From assembly GCA_965284315.1 (NCBI GenBank), contig OZ260072.1:2666001-2730000 (forward strand): a stretch of 64,000 nt of DNA. The letters run 5' to 3'. The notes under the pieces were generated by a model. The model ran no database searches. It saw nothing but the letters and a program-made list of their open reading frames with translations, and was not told the origin of the DNA. A program made the position numbers and the translations under genes. Below, in pieces: positions 15,793 through 25,553 of the stretch. Every line of letters starts with the position of its first letter. The first letter of the stretch is position 1. This stretch comes from PCRC01 sp017848435. Lineage in GTDB: Bacteria; Pseudomonadota; Gammaproteobacteria; Burkholderiales; Burkholderiaceae_C.

Positions 15793-18075
15793 ATGAAATT
15801 CCGTTTCCCCATCATCATCATTGATGAAGATTTCCGCTCCGAAAACACCTCGGGTCTGGGCATCCGGGCCATGGCACAGGCCATTGAGGCCGAGGGGTTC
15901 GAGGTGCTGGGCGTCACCAGCTACGGCGACCTGAGCCAGTTTGCGCAGCAGCAGTCGCGCGCCAGCGCGTTCATTTTGTCGATCGACGACGAAGAGTTCA
16001 CCGTTGGGCCCGACCTGGACCCGGCCGTGCTGAACCTGCGCCACTTCATTGAAGAAGTGCGCCGCAAAAACCTCGACGTGCCGATTTACGTGTACGGCGA
16101 GACCAAAACCTCGCGCCACATTCCGAACGACATCCTGCGCGAACTGCACGGCTTCATCCACATGTTCGAGGACACGCCGGAGTTCGTGGCGCGCCACATC
16201 ATCCGCGAGGCCAAGAGCTACCTGGAAGGTGTGCAGCCCCCGTTTTTCAAGGCGCTGCTGGACTACGCCGAAGACGGCTCGTATTCCTGGCACTGCCCCG
16301 GCCATTCGGGTGGCGTGGCGTTTCTGAAAAGCCCGGTGGGCCAGATGTTCCACCAGTTCTTTGGCGAGAACATGCTGCGTGCCGACGTCTGCAATGCGGT
16401 GGAAGAGTTGGGCCAGCTGCTGGACCACGACGGCGCCATCGGTGCCAGTGAACGCAATGCGGCCCGCATCTTCAACGCCGACCACTGCTTCTTTGTGACC
16501 AACGGCACCAGCACCTCCAACAAGATGGTCTGGCACCACACGGTGGCGCCAGACGACGTGGTGGTGGTGGACCGCAACTGCCACAAGAGCGTGTTGCACG
16601 CCATCATCATGACCGGCGCGGTGCCGGTGTTTCTGAAGCCGACGCGTAACCACTTTGGCATCATCGGGCCGATCCCCAAGAGCGAGTTTGAGCCAGCCGC
16701 TATCAAGGCCAAGATCAAAGCCAACCCGCTGCTCAAGGGCGTGGATGCCGACAAGGTCAAGCCACGCGTGTTGACGCTCACCCAGTCCACTTACGACGGC
16801 GTGCTCTACAACACCGAGACGGTGAAGTCCATGCTGGACGGCTATGTGGAGAACCTGCACTTTGACGAAGCCTGGTTGCCCCACGCCGCGTTCCACCCCT
16901 TCTACGGCAGCTACCACGCCATGGGCAAGAAGCGGGCGCGGCCCAAACACGCGGTGGTGTATGCCACGCAGTCCATCCACAAGCTGCTGGCCGGCATCAG
17001 CCAGGCCAGCCATGTGCTGGTGCAGGACTCGCAGACCGTCAAGCTGGACCGCCACCTCTTCAACGAGGCCTACCTGATGCACACCAGCACCAGCCCGCAG
17101 TACAGCATCATTGCCAGCTGCGACGTGGCCGCCGCGATGATGGAGCCACCCGGGGGCACCGCGCTGGTGGAGGAAAGCATTGCCGAAGCGCTCGACTTCC
17201 GCCGCGCCATGCGCAAGATCGACGCCGAGTACGGCGACGACTGGTGGTTCAAGGTCTGGGGCCCCGAGAAACTGGTGGACGAAGGCGTGGGCCGCTCGGA
17301 CGACTGGGTCATCAAGGGCGAGAGCAAAAACGGCAAGGCCGGCACCAACTGGCACGGCTTCGGCAAGATGGCGGCGGGCTTCAACATGCTGGACCCGATC
17401 AAGTCCACCATCGTCACGCCTGGCATGGACCTGAACGGCAAGTTCGCCAAGACTGGCATCCCGGCCAGCATCGTCACCAAATTCCTGGCCGAACACGGTG
17501 TGGTGGTGGAGAAGACCGGCCTCTACAGCTTCTTCATCATGTTCACCATTGGTATCACCAAGGGCCGCTGGAACAGCATGCTGACCGCGCTGCAGCAGTT
17601 CAAGGACGATTACGCCAAGAACCAGCCGATGTGGCGCGTGTTGCCCGAGTTCGTGCAGAAGTACCCACGCTACGAAAAAATGGGCCTGGCCGACCTGTGC
17701 CAGCACGTGCACGCGCTCTATGCCAAGTACGACATTGCCCGCCTCACCACGGACATGTACTTGAGCGATTTGACGCCCGCCATGAAGCCGAGCGACGCTT
17801 ACGCCCACATCGCGCTGCGCCAGACCGAGCGGGTGGAGATTGACGCGCTGGAAGGCCGCATCACGGTCGGTTTGGTCACGCCTTACCCACCGGGCATTCC
17901 GCTGTTGATCCCGGGGGAGGTGTTCAACAAGAAGATCGTGGACTACCTCAAGTTCGCCCGCGAGTTCAACGCGCAGTGCCCCGGTTTCGAGACCGACATC
18001 CATGGCCTGGTGGAAGCGGAAGATGCCGATGGCAAGAAGCGCTACTACGCCGACTGCGTGAAGCAGGGGGTGTGA
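15793..18075 (+). CDS. arginine/lysine/ornithine decarboxylase (PLP)
   Basis: 760 residues, the AdiA size class. The N-terminal wing domain (1-150) resembles a receiver fold. The PLP core has SWHCPGHSGG, DRNCHKSV, HFDEAW and the Schiff-base lysine in ATQSIHKLL; the C-terminal OKR domain ends with PYPPGIPLLIPGE. It decarboxylates a basic amino acid to a polyamine precursor, using acid resistance or polyamine supply as roles. The length and N-terminus favour arginine decarboxylase, but ornithine or lysine cannot be excluded. The preceding promoter region is 148 bases. Convergent with fabI. Confidence 0.92.
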   Translation: MKFRFPIIIIDEDFRSENTSGLGIRAMAQAIEAEGFEVLGVTSYGDLSQFAQQQSRASAFILSIDDEEFTVGPDLDPAVLNLRHFIEEVRRKNLDVPIYVYGETKTSRHIPNDILRELHGFIHMFEDTPEFVARHIIREAKSYLEGVQPPFFKALLDYAEDGSYSWHCPGHSGGVAFLKSPVGQMFHQFFGENMLRADVCNAVEELGQLLDHDGAIGASERNAARIFNADHCFFVTNGTSTSNKMVWHHTVAPDDVVVVDRNCHKSVLHAIIMTGAVPVFLKPTRNHFGIIGPIPKSEFEPAAIKAKIKANPLLKGVDADKVKPRVLTLTQSTYDGVLYNTETVKSMLDGYVENLHFDEAWLPHAAFHPFYGSYHAMGKKRARPKHAVVYATQSIHKLLAGISQASHVLVQDSQTVKLDRHLFNEAYLMHTSTSPQYSIIASCDVAAAMMEPPGGTALVEESIAEALDFRRAMRKIDAEYGDDWWFKVWGPEKLVDEGVGRSDDWVIKGESKNGKAGTNWHGFGKMAAGFNMLDPIKSTIVTPGMDLNGKFAKTGIPASIVTKFLAEHGVVVEKTGLYSFFIMFTIGITKGRWNSMLTALQQFKDDYAKNQPMWRVLPEFVQKYPRYEKMGLADLCQHVHALYAKYDIARLTTDMYLSDLTPAMKPSDAYAHIALRQTERVEIDALEGRITVGLVTPYPPGIPLLIPGEVFNKKIVDYLKFAREFNAQCPGFETDIHGLVEAEDADGKKRYYADCVKQGV

Positions 18076-18136
18076 GCATCAGCCGCCACGCGCCCTGGCT
18101 TAAGCGCTGGCTGGTGTTGCTTGCGGGAAAAGTATT

Positions 18137-18202
18137 GCTCCTGAATCAGGAGCAATACCATGAGGTTTCACTAAGGCTTGAGGCCTATTTGACCTGAAGA
18201 CG
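18137..18202 (+). repeat. 66-nt dispersed repeat, copy B
   Basis: Intergenic copy between the convergent decarboxylase and fabI genes. It has GCTCCTGAATCAGGAGCAA at the start, so here the core is part of a 27-base palindrome (18132-18158, 13-bp arms), and then CACTAAGGCTTGAGGCC and TATTTGACCTGAAG. It may act as a terminator between the convergent genes, although no T-run follows. Confidence 0.72.
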
Positions 18203-18244
18203 GCACTGTGGGGGCGTTGTGAGGCGCCAAACCACGCCCGCGAT

Positions 18245-19045
18245 TCAGCTGGCCGCCGGTTCGGCGATGCCGCCCACCACATGGCTGAAGCCACCGTCCA
18301 CGTAGGTGATCTCGGCGGTCACGCCAGCGGCCAGGTCGCTCATCAAAAATGCGGCCACATTGCCCACGTCTTCGATCGTCACGTTGCGGCGGATCGGTGA
18401 GGCTTCGGCCACCACACTCAAAATCTTGCCAAAGCCCTTGATGCCACTCGCTGCCAGCGTTTTGATGGGGCCGGCGCTGATGCCGTTGGCGCGCAGGCCG
18501 CGGCCTTTGGAGCCGAGCGATTCGGCCAGGTAGCGCACCGAGGCTTCCAGACTCGCCTTGGCCAGCCCCATGGTGTTGTAGTTGGGCACGGTGCGGATCG
18601 CGCCGAGGTAGGTCAGCGTCAGCAGCGCGGCCTTGTCGTTCAGGTAGGGCAGGGCGGCCTTGGCCATGGCCGGGAAGCTGTAGGCGCTGATGTCGTGCGC
18701 CACCTTGAAGCCGTCGCGGCTCAGGCCTTCCAGGAAGTCGCCGGCAATGGCTTCGCGCGGTGCGTAGCCGATGCTGTGCACAAAGCCGTCAAAGGTCGGC
18801 CAGGTCTGGGCGAGGTCGGTGAAGAGTTTTTCAATCTGCGCGTCGTCGCCCACGTCGCAGTCAAAAATGAGCGTGGAGTTGAAATCGGCTGCGAATTCGG
18901 TGATGCGGTCTTTGAAACGTTCGCCCACGTAGCTGAAGGCGAGTTCGGCGCCCTGCGCGTGGCAGGCCTTGGCAATGCCGTAGGCGATGGAGCGGTTGCT
19001 CAGCACGCCGGTGATCAACAATTTTTTGCCGGTGAGAAAACCCAT
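18245..19045 (-). CDS. fabI: enoyl-[acyl-carrier-protein] reductase (NADH)
   Basis: 266 residues. It catalyses the last reduction of fatty acid chain elongation in the cytosol. It is an SDR enzyme of the FabI type: the GVLSNRSIAYGIA nucleotide-binding start, the VHSIGYAPR stretch, and the Tyr-x6-Lys motif in YNTMGLAKAS. The C-terminal YVDGGFS is also typical. Length matches E. coli FabI (262). It reads leftward from a short shared promoter region with yejA. Confidence 0.97.
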   Translation of the reverse strand: MGFLTGKKLLITGVLSNRSIAYGIAKACHAQGAELAFSYVGERFKDRITEFAADFNSTLIFDCDVGDDAQIEKLFTDLAQTWPTFDGFVHSIGYAPREAIAGDFLEGLSRDGFKVAHDISAYSFPAMAKAALPYLNDKAALLTLTYLGAIRTVPNYNTMGLAKASLEASVRYLAESLGSKGRGLRANGISAGPIKTLAASGIKGFGKILSVVAEASPIRRNVTIEDVGNVAAFLMSDLAAGVTAEITYVDGGFSHVVGGIAEPAAS

Positions 19046-19082
19046 GAATCTGTCCTAGAGAAAAACTGTGCAGAATTGTCGC

Positions 19083-20879
19083 ATGCGAGGTTTTGTGTTG
19101 AGTTGCCTGTGGTTCTGCTGTGTGCCGACCTGGGCCGCGCATGGCTATGCGCTGTGGGGCGACCTGAAATACCCCGCCGGCTTTGCCCATTTCGGCTACG
19201 TGAACCCCGACGCACCCAAGGGCGGCGAGATCCGGCTGGTGAGCAACTTGCGCACCTCCACCTTCGACAAGTACAACCCCTTCACCATCAAGGGCTCGGC
19301 GCCGGCGTATTTGGCCAACCTGATGTTCGACTCGCTGCTGACCGGCGCGCTGGACGAAACCGGCTCCGGCTACGGCCTGCTGGCCAATGACGTGGTGGTG
19401 GCCCCCGACGGCCTGAGCGCCACCTTCCGCCTGCGGCCCGAGGCGCGCTTTCACAACGGCGATGCGGTGCTCGCCGCCGACGTGAAGCACAGCTACGACA
19501 CGCTGATGGGCCCCTTCACCTCGCCCGCCTACAAAACCTTGCTGGACGACGTGGCCGGCATCGACGTGCTGGACGAGCGCACCGTGCGTTACCGCTTCAA
19601 GAAGCCCAACCGCGAACTCCCCATCACCGTGGGCGGGCTGCCGGTGTTCAGCCAGAAATGGGGCATGCAGAACGGCAAGGCCAAGCCGTTTGACCAGGTG
19701 GTGACCGACATCCCGATTGGCAGCGGCCCCTACAAAATTGGCCCGGTGCGTTTTGGCAAAGACATCACCTACGTGCGCGACCCGGCCTACTGGGCCAAAG
19801 ACCTCGCCGTGAAGCGTGGCATGGACAATTTCGACCGCATCACCGTCAAGATCTACAAAGACAACACCGCCCGGCTGGAAGCGCTGAAGGCGGGTGAATT
19901 TGATTTGATGCGCTTCTTCTCGGCCGGCGACTGGGCGCGCCGCGTCAATGGCAAACGTTTTGACACCGGCGAACTGGTCAAGGGCGAGTTCAAACACCGC
20001 CAGCCGTCGGGTTTCCAAAGCTACGTGCTCAACACCCGCCGCAGCCAGTTCCAGGACGTGCGGGTGCGGCAGGCCCTGGGCCTGGCCATGGACTACGAGT
20101 GGATGAACCGGCAGATGTTCTACAACGCCTACCAGCGCGTCAACGGCCTGTTCGGCAACACCGACTGCCAGGCCACTGGCTTGCCCGGTGCTGAAGAACT
20201 GGCTCTGCTTTCGCCGCTGCGCAAAGACATTCCTGCCGCCGCCTTGGGTCCCATGACGGTGCCGCCGCGCACCGACGGTGATTCGTCGCTGCGCGCCAAC
20301 CTGCGCCGTGCCCAGGCGTTGCTGAAAGAAGCCGGCTGGGAGGTGCGTGACGGTGTGCTGCGCAACGCCAAAAACGAACCCTTTGTGATCGAGTACCTGG
20401 ACAGCAACGAAACCGGCGCCCGTGTGGTCACGCCCTGGGCGCGCAACCTGGAGAAGATCGGCATCACGCTGAAGTTCCGGCCGGTGGACTTTGCGCTCTA
20501 CCAGCAGCGGCTGCAGAAATTCGAGTTCGACATCACCACGCTGGCTTATCAGGGCAGCCACAGCCCCGGCCAGGAGTTGGCTGACCTGTTTGGCAGCAAG
20601 GCGGCCGACACCGAAGACTCGGGCAACCACACCGGCATCAAGAATCCCGCCGTGGACGCGCTGATTGCCAGAATCACCGCCGCCAAAACCAAGGCCGAGC
20701 TGCTGCCCGCCTGCCGCGCACTGGAACGGGTGATTGCCCACAGCCACATCCTCATACCGCAGTGGACGGCCGGCACCCACCGCCTGGCCTACAACACCCG
20801 CCGGCTCGCCAGCCCCGCCAGCATGCCGCCGTACGCACCGGGCGAAATCTGGGCGATCGAAACCTGGTGGGCAAGATAA
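19083..20879 (+). CDS. yejA: peptide ABC transporter substrate-binding protein YejA
   Basis: 598 residues from ATG 19083 (an in-frame GTG at 19068 is an alternative). A signal peptide (MRGFVLSCLWFCCVPTWAA) precedes a family 5 solute-binding domain: WGDLKYPAGFAHFGYVNPDAPKGG and YNPFTIKG near the start are characteristic of YejA. It delivers oligopeptides or peptide-like compounds to the YejBEF importer in the periplasm. The four genes yejA-B-E-F are tightly packed (3-5 base gaps or overlaps) and surely one operon. Confidence 0.95.
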   Translation: MRGFVLSCLWFCCVPTWAAHGYALWGDLKYPAGFAHFGYVNPDAPKGGEIRLVSNLRTSTFDKYNPFTIKGSAPAYLANLMFDSLLTGALDETGSGYGLLANDVVVAPDGLSATFRLRPEARFHNGDAVLAADVKHSYDTLMGPFTSPAYKTLLDDVAGIDVLDERTVRYRFKKPNRELPITVGGLPVFSQKWGMQNGKAKPFDQVVTDIPIGSGPYKIGPVRFGKDITYVRDPAYWAKDLAVKRGMDNFDRITVKIYKDNTARLEALKAGEFDLMRFFSAGDWARRVNGKRFDTGELVKGEFKHRQPSGFQSYVLNTRRSQFQDVRVRQALGLAMDYEWMNRQMFYNAYQRVNGLFGNTDCQATGLPGAEELALLSPLRKDIPAAALGPMTVPPRTDGDSSLRANLRRAQALLKEAGWEVRDGVLRNAKNEPFVIEYLDSNETGARVVTPWARNLEKIGITLKFRPVDFALYQQRLQKFEFDITTLAYQGSHSPGQELADLFGSKAADTEDSGNHTGIKNPAVDALIARITAAKTKAELLPACRALERVIAHSHILIPQWTAGTHRLAYNTRRLASPASMPPYAPGEIWAIETWWAR

Positions 20880-20882
20880 GCC

Positions 20883-21911
20883 ATGTTCGTCTACATCTTC
20901 AAACGCCTGTTGCTGATGGTGCCCACATTGCTGGGTGTGCTGCTCATCACTTTTGCGGTGGTGCAGTTCGTGCCCGGTGGCCCGGTGGAGCAGTACCTGG
21001 CCGAGGCCAAGGCCGGCTCAGGCACCGGCGGCGCGGAAGGCGGGCTGAGCTACCGAGGCGCGCAGGGGGTGGACCCGAAGCGCGTCGAGCAGATCAAGGC
21101 GCTGTACGGTTTTGACAAACCCGCGCACGAGCGCTTCTTCCAGATGTTGGGGCAGTTTGCGCGCTTCGATCTGGGCAAGAGCTTTTTTCAGAACAAGGAC
21201 GTGTCGCAGCTGATTTGGGAAAAGCTGCCGGTCTCCATCAGCCTGGGGCTGTGGACCTTCTTCATCAGCTACCTCATTGCGGTGCCGCTGGGCGTGGCCA
21301 AGGCCGTGCGGGCGGGATCGCGGTTTGACCTGGTGACCACGCTGCTGGTGCTGGTGGGTTATGCCATTCCCGGCTTTGTGTTGGGCGTGGCCTTGCTGGT
21401 GATCTTTGGCGGGCAGCTCCAATGGTTTCCGCTGCGCGGGCTCACCTCCAGCAACTGGGACGAACTCGGTTGGGCTGCGCGCATCACCGATTACCTGTGG
21501 CACATCGCGCTGCCCGTCACTGCCATGGTGCTCGGCAGCTTTGCCGTCACCGCCATGCTGACCAAAAACGCCTTTCTGGAGGAAATTCGCAAGCAGTACG
21601 TGGTGACGGCCCGTGCCAAAGGGCTGGGCGAGCGCCAGGTGCTGTGGAAGCATGTCTTCCGCAATGCGCTGATCCCCATCGTCACAGGTTTTCCAGCGGC
21701 TTTCATCGGTGCTTTCTTCACCGGCGCGCTGCTGATCGAAACTCTGTTCTCGCTCGACGGCCTGGGCCTGTTGAGTTTTGAGAGCGTGATCCGGCGCGAC
21801 TACCCGGTGGTGCTGGGCACGCTCTACCTGTTCACGCTGATTGGTTTGGTGACCAAGCTGATCTCTGACCTTTGCTACGTGTGGGTTGACCCTCGCGTGA
21901 AGTTTGACTGA
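20883..21911 (+). CDS. yejB: peptide ABC transporter permease YejB
   Basis: 342 residues, an integral membrane permease of the DppB/OppB type. The N-terminal FVYIFKRLLLMVPTLLGV helix is followed by a periplasmic segment of about 90 residues, then five more helices and the cytoplasmic EAA loop (EEIRKQYVVTARAKGLGE) that contacts the ATPase. It starts 3 bases after yejA stops. Confidence 0.95.
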   Translation: MFVYIFKRLLLMVPTLLGVLLITFAVVQFVPGGPVEQYLAEAKAGSGTGGAEGGLSYRGAQGVDPKRVEQIKALYGFDKPAHERFFQMLGQFARFDLGKSFFQNKDVSQLIWEKLPVSISLGLWTFFISYLIAVPLGVAKAVRAGSRFDLVTTLLVLVGYAIPGFVLGVALLVIFGGQLQWFPLRGLTSSNWDELGWAARITDYLWHIALPVTAMVLGSFAVTAMLTKNAFLEEIRKQYVVTARAKGLGERQVLWKHVFRNALIPIVTGFPAAFIGAFFTGALLIETLFSLDGLGLLSFESVIRRDYPVVLGTLYLFTLIGLVTKLISDLCYVWVDPRVKFD

Positions 21912-21916
21912 GTGCT

Positions 21917-23044
21917 ATGGCGATTGATACGACCGACCACGCCGCCGCGCCGGGCCGCCCCAAGCAAGGCACGGCCCCCTTGGGGGGCAGCGAACCGCAC
22001 GCAGTGGGGAGCGTGGGGGTGCACCATTCACCCGGCCGCCGTGCCTGGCTGCGCTTCAAGCGCAACAAGCTCGGTTACCGCAGCCTGTTGATTTTCTGCG
22101 CCATGGTGCTGTTGAGCCTGTGTGCCGAACTGGTGTCCAACGACCGGCCGCTGCTGGTGCGTTACGAGAACAGCTTCTACTTTCCGATGGTGAAGGACTA
22201 CCCCGAGAAAACCTTTGGCGGTGACTTCGACACCACCACCGACTTTCTCGACCCCTTCATCCGCGACAAACTCTCTCAGGGCAGCAACTGGGCGGTCTAC
22301 GCGCCCAACCCCTACGGCCCCAAAACGCTGAATTACTTCGCCACCGAGCCCAACCCCTCGCGCCCCATGCGCGACAACCTGCTGGGCACCGACGACCGCG
22401 GCCGCGACCTGCTGGCGCAGCTGATCTACGGCTTTCGCGTCAGCGTGCTGTTTGCGCTGGCACTCACTGCGGCGGGCGTGTTCCTCGGCGTGGTCACCGG
22501 CGCCATCCAGGGCTTTTTCGGCGGCAAGACCGACCTGGCTTTTCAGCGCTTCATCGAGATATGGGGTTCCATGCCCGAGCTGTATTTGCTCATCATCTTC
22601 AGCGCGGTCTTCGCGCCCAGCATTGCGCTGCTGCTGGTGCTGCTGAGCCTGTTTGGCTGGATGGGCCTGTCCGACTACGTGCGTGCCGAATTCCTGCGCA
22701 ACCGCCAGCTTGACTACGTGCGCGCCGCCCGTGCTTTGGGTGTCGGCAACTGGCAGATCATCCGCCGCCATGTGCTGCCCAACAGCCTGACGCCGGTGGT
22801 CACCTTCCTGCCGTTCCGCATGAGTGGTGCCATCCTCGCGCTGACCTCGCTCGACTTTCTGGGTCTGGGCGTGCCGCCCGGTACACCGTCGCTGGGCGAG
22901 CTGTTGTCGCAGGGTAAGAACAACATCGACGCCTGGTGGATTTCGCTCTCGACCTTTGCGGTGCTGGTGACCACGCTGCTGCTGCTGACCTTCATGGGAG
23001 ACGCGCTGCGCGATGCTTTGGATCCACGGAAGGCGGACAAATGA
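21917..23044 (+). CDS. yejE: peptide ABC transporter permease YejE, extended N-terminus
   Basis: 375 residues, a DppC-type permease: RFKRNKLGYRSLLIF helix, LCAELVSNDRPLLVRYENSFYFP, NLLGTDDRGRDLLAQLIYG and the EAA loop (RNRQLDYVRAARALGVGN). E. coli YejE is near 341 residues. The extra N-terminal residues, about 12-35, are encoded by a 69-nt repeat at 21952-22020. An internal start after the repeat is possible but no ATG or good ribosome binding site occurs there, so translation through the repeat is the simplest reading. The stop overlaps the yejF start (ATGA). Confidence 0.93.
   Translation: MAIDTTDHAAAPGRPKQGTAPLGGSEPHAVGSVGVHHSPGRRAWLRFKRNKLGYRSLLIFCAMVLLSLCAELVSNDRPLLVRYENSFYFPMVKDYPEKTFGGDFDTTTDFLDPFIRDKLSQGSNWAVYAPNPYGPKTLNYFATEPNPSRPMRDNLLGTDDRGRDLLAQLIYGFRVSVLFALALTAAGVFLGVVTGAIQGFFGGKTDLAFQRFIEIWGSMPELYLLIIFSAVFAPSIALLLVLLSLFGWMGLSDYVRAEFLRNRQLDYVRAARALGVGNWQIIRRHVLPNSLTPVVTFLPFRMSGAILALTSLDFLGLGVPPGTPSLGELLSQGKNNIDAWWISLSTFAVLVTTLLLLTFMGDALRDALDPRKADK
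21952..22020 (+). repeat. 69-nt GC-rich repeat, copy 1 (inside yejE)
   Basis: GGGCCGCCCCAAG, a CCCCCTTGGGGGG palindrome, CAGCGAACC and GGGGAGCGTGGGGG. It matches 53326-53393 almost throughout. It encodes residues about 12-35 of YejE without a stop. Confidence 0.8.
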
Positions 23045-24639
23045 CAACGCCGCTGCTCGACGTCAAGAACCTGCGCATCGCCTTTGCCGGCAAGGAGGTC
23101 GTGCACGGCATCGACTTCTCGATTGCCCCGGGTGAAAAGCTGGCGTTGGTCGGCGAATCCGGCTCCGGCAAGACCGTCACTGCGCTGAGCCTGCTGCGGC
23201 TGGTGCTCAATGCCGACACCACCGGCCATGCGCTGTTCGGTGGGCGCGATCTGCTGGCGCTGAGCGAGCGCGAGTTGCGTGGCATCCGCGGTTCCGAGAT
23301 TGCGATGATCTTTCAGGAGCCGATGACGGCGCTGAACCCGCTGTTCAGTGTGGGCGACCAGATCGCCGAGGTGCTGCAGCTGAAACAAGGCCTGTCCGGC
23401 AGGCAGGCGATGCAGAGCGCCGTGGAACTGCTGGCGAGCACCGGCGTGCCGGAGCCGCAGCGGCGCGCCCATTCCTTCCCACACCAGCTTTCTGGCGGGC
23501 AGCGCCAGCGCGCGATGATCGCCATGGCGCTGGCCTGCAAGCCACAGCTGCTGCTGGCCGACGAGCCCACCACGGCGCTGGACGTGACGCTGCGGGTGCA
23601 GATTCTCGATTTGCTCGACGACCTGCAGCGCCAGACCGGCATGGCGGTGCTGATGATCACCCACGACCTGAACCTGGTGCGCCGTTTTGCCGACCGCGTG
23701 GCCGTCATGGAAAACGGCCACATCGTCGAACACGGCGTGGTGGCGCCGGTGTTTGCCGACCCGCAGCACGCCTACACCCAGAAGCTGATTGACAGCCGCC
23801 CGGTGCGCGATGTGGCTGAGAAACTGCCCGATGCCGCAGGTGTACCGGTCATGCAGGCCAGCGCACTGCGGGTGGGTTACCCGGTGAAGAAACCCGGTGT
23901 GGCGGGCTGGTTCGGCAAAGGCGAATTTGTGGCGGTGCAAGCGGCCAACTTCCGCATTGACCCGGGCCAGACGCTGGGCGTGGTGGGCGAATCGGGCTCA
24001 GGCAAGTCCACCCTGGCGCTGGCGGCGCTGGGGTTGATGCCCAGCGGCGGCACGCTGCAGGTGGTGGGCAAAGCCTGGGGCGTGAACGCGGCACACAACA
24101 AGGCCATCCGGCGGGTGGTGCAGGTGGTGTTTCAGGACCCGTTCTCGTCGCTCTCACCCCGCATGACGGTGGAAGAAATTGTGGGCGAAGGCCTGCTGGT
24201 GCACGAGCCCGCACTGCGGCCAGACGGCCGGCGCCAGCGGGTGCAGCAGGCACTGGCCGATGTGGGGATGACGGAAGTGCAGTTCCCCGGCCTGTTGCAG
24301 CGCTACCCACACGAATTTTCCGGTGGCCAGCGCCAGCGCATTGCGATTGCCCGCGCGTTGATCGTGCAGCCCGAACTGCTGGTGCTGGACGAGCCCACCA
24401 GCGCGCTGGACGTGACCATCCAGAAGCAGGTGCTGCAACTGTTGCAACGGCTGCAACGCGAGCGTGGCCTGAGCTATCTGCTGATCACCCACGACGTGGA
24501 CGTGGTCCGCGCCATGGCCCACACGGTGCTGGTGATGAAAGACGGCGAGATTGTCGAATCCGGCCCGGTGCTGCAGGTGCTGGATGCGCCGCAGCATGCG
24601 TACACCCAGCGGCTCGTTGCCGCCGCCACCGTCGAGTGA
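23041..24639 (+). CDS. yejF: peptide ABC transporter ATP-binding protein YejF
   Basis: 532 residues with two fused ABC domains. Domain 1 (about 1-260) has Walker A GESGSGKT, signature LSGGQRQR and Walker B LLLADEPT. Domain 2 (about 275-532) has GESGSGKS, FSGGQRQR and LLVLDEPT. It powers peptide import by YejBE at the inner membrane. The fused layout is the YejF hallmark, as opposed to separate DppD/DppF. ATG 23041 overlaps the yejE stop. Confidence 0.96.
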   Translation: MTTPLLDVKNLRIAFAGKEVVHGIDFSIAPGEKLALVGESGSGKTVTALSLLRLVLNADTTGHALFGGRDLLALSERELRGIRGSEIAMIFQEPMTALNPLFSVGDQIAEVLQLKQGLSGRQAMQSAVELLASTGVPEPQRRAHSFPHQLSGGQRQRAMIAMALACKPQLLLADEPTTALDVTLRVQILDLLDDLQRQTGMAVLMITHDLNLVRRFADRVAVMENGHIVEHGVVAPVFADPQHAYTQKLIDSRPVRDVAEKLPDAAGVPVMQASALRVGYPVKKPGVAGWFGKGEFVAVQAANFRIDPGQTLGVVGESGSGKSTLALAALGLMPSGGTLQVVGKAWGVNAAHNKAIRRVVQVVFQDPFSSLSPRMTVEEIVGEGLLVHEPALRPDGRRQRVQQALADVGMTEVQFPGLLQRYPHEFSGGQRQRIAIARALIVQPELLVLDEPTSALDVTIQKQVLQLLQRLQRERGLSYLLITHDVDVVRAMAHTVLVMKDGEIVESGPVLQVLDAPQHAYTQRLVAAATVE

Positions 24640-24646
24640 TCCTGCC

Positions 24647-25549
24647 TCAGGGCAGCGTGTGCAGCGGAATGTCTTTGGCCACGGCCAGTGCGTCCAGTTG
24701 TTTGCGGGTTTGCGTCAGCAGCCAGGCGGCAATGGTTTTTTTCGTGGCGGGCGCCAACAGCGTTTTGGCACTGGTCACCGGCACACCCACCGCCGCGCAG
24801 AGCGAGGCCGCGAAATGCGGTTCCAGCGCTGCCACGGCCACCCGGCCGTTTTTGCAGGGGTAGACCTGATAGCCAGCATGCGCGCCGCCAATGGCCGAGC
24901 CGGGCAGGGTGAGGCCCCAGGCACGCGGCAGGGCCAGCCAGCGCGCGGCTTCTGACAATGCCACCTCCACAAACTGGCCCTTGGCGCTCTTGGCGCTGCG
25001 CTGGTGCAGCACGGCCTGCAGCACCGCTTCGCTGGCCATCATCGCGCCGCCCATGTCGGCGTACAGCGTGGGGGGCAAATCAAGGCCGGTGACAAGGTCG
25101 TTGTCGGCCAGGTAGGTCAAATCGTGGCCGGGCTCTTCGGCGCGTTCACCGGGCGCGCCGACGATGGCGACCTGGCTCAATGCGGGGTACTGCTTGTGCA
25201 GCGTTTTCCACACCAGGCCCAGCTTGGTGAGTGCCGAGGGGCGGAACGAGGTGAGCAGCACGTCGGCCTTGGCCAGCTCGCGGTGCAGCACGGCCTGGCC
25301 TTTGTCGGTCTTCAGGTCGGCCTGCACAACGCGCACACCCTGGTGCAAATCGGCATAGGTTGTGGCGCTGTAAAACGCCATGGGGTCCCCGGAACTGCCG
25401 GCCGGTGCGCCCTTGGGGGGCGGTGGCTCCAGCTTGACGCAGGTGGCACCCATCTGCCGGCAACGCATCAGCGCGGCGGGGCCGGGCAGGTTGAGGCTGA
25501 GGCTGAGCATACGCACGCCACGCAGTGGTTTGAGAGGGGAGTTGGCCAT
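24647..25549 (-). CDS. CaiB/BaiF-type CoA-transferase (AMACR-like)
   Basis: 300 residues of the class III CoA-transferase / alpha-methylacyl-CoA racemase family: PLKPLRGVRMLSLSLNLPGP at the start, ADVLLTSFRPSALTKLGL, then HDLTYLADND where the catalytic Asp of the family lies, and DMGGAMMASEAVLQA. It moves CoA between acids or racemises branched acyl-CoA. Start ATG 25547-25549. Repeat copy C begins 4 bases upstream, so there is no ordinary ribosome binding site. It ends the leftward benzoate gene row but its substrate is not evident. It converges with yejF. Confidence 0.88.
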   Translation of the reverse strand: MANSPLKPLRGVRMLSLSLNLPGPAALMRCRQMGATCVKLEPPPPKGAPAGSSGDPMAFYSATTYADLHQGVRVVQADLKTDKGQAVLHRELAKADVLLTSFRPSALTKLGLVWKTLHKQYPALSQVAIVGAPGERAEEPGHDLTYLADNDLVTGLDLPPTLYADMGGAMMASEAVLQAVLHQRSAKSAKGQFVEVALSEAARWLALPRAWGLTLPGSAIGGAHAGYQVYPCKNGRVAVAALEPHFAASLCAAVGVPVTSAKTLLAPATKKTIAAWLLTQTRKQLDALAVAKDIPLHTLP

Positions 25550-25553
25550 GATT

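Noticed and set aside
15736..18003. A 755-codon open frame opposite the decarboxylase gene, and similar long antisense frames at 8160-10385, 34073-36265 and 4048-5526
   Set aside because: They lie entirely opposite clear genes, have His/Val/Gly-rich shadow composition of GC-rich DNA, and no recognisable motif.
25390..25425. A partial third copy of the 69-nt GC repeat (GCCCTTGGGGGGCGG) in the CoA-transferase gene
   Set aside because: Only about 15 bases match and the flanking blocks are missing; the bases encode the Pro-rich loop of the protein.
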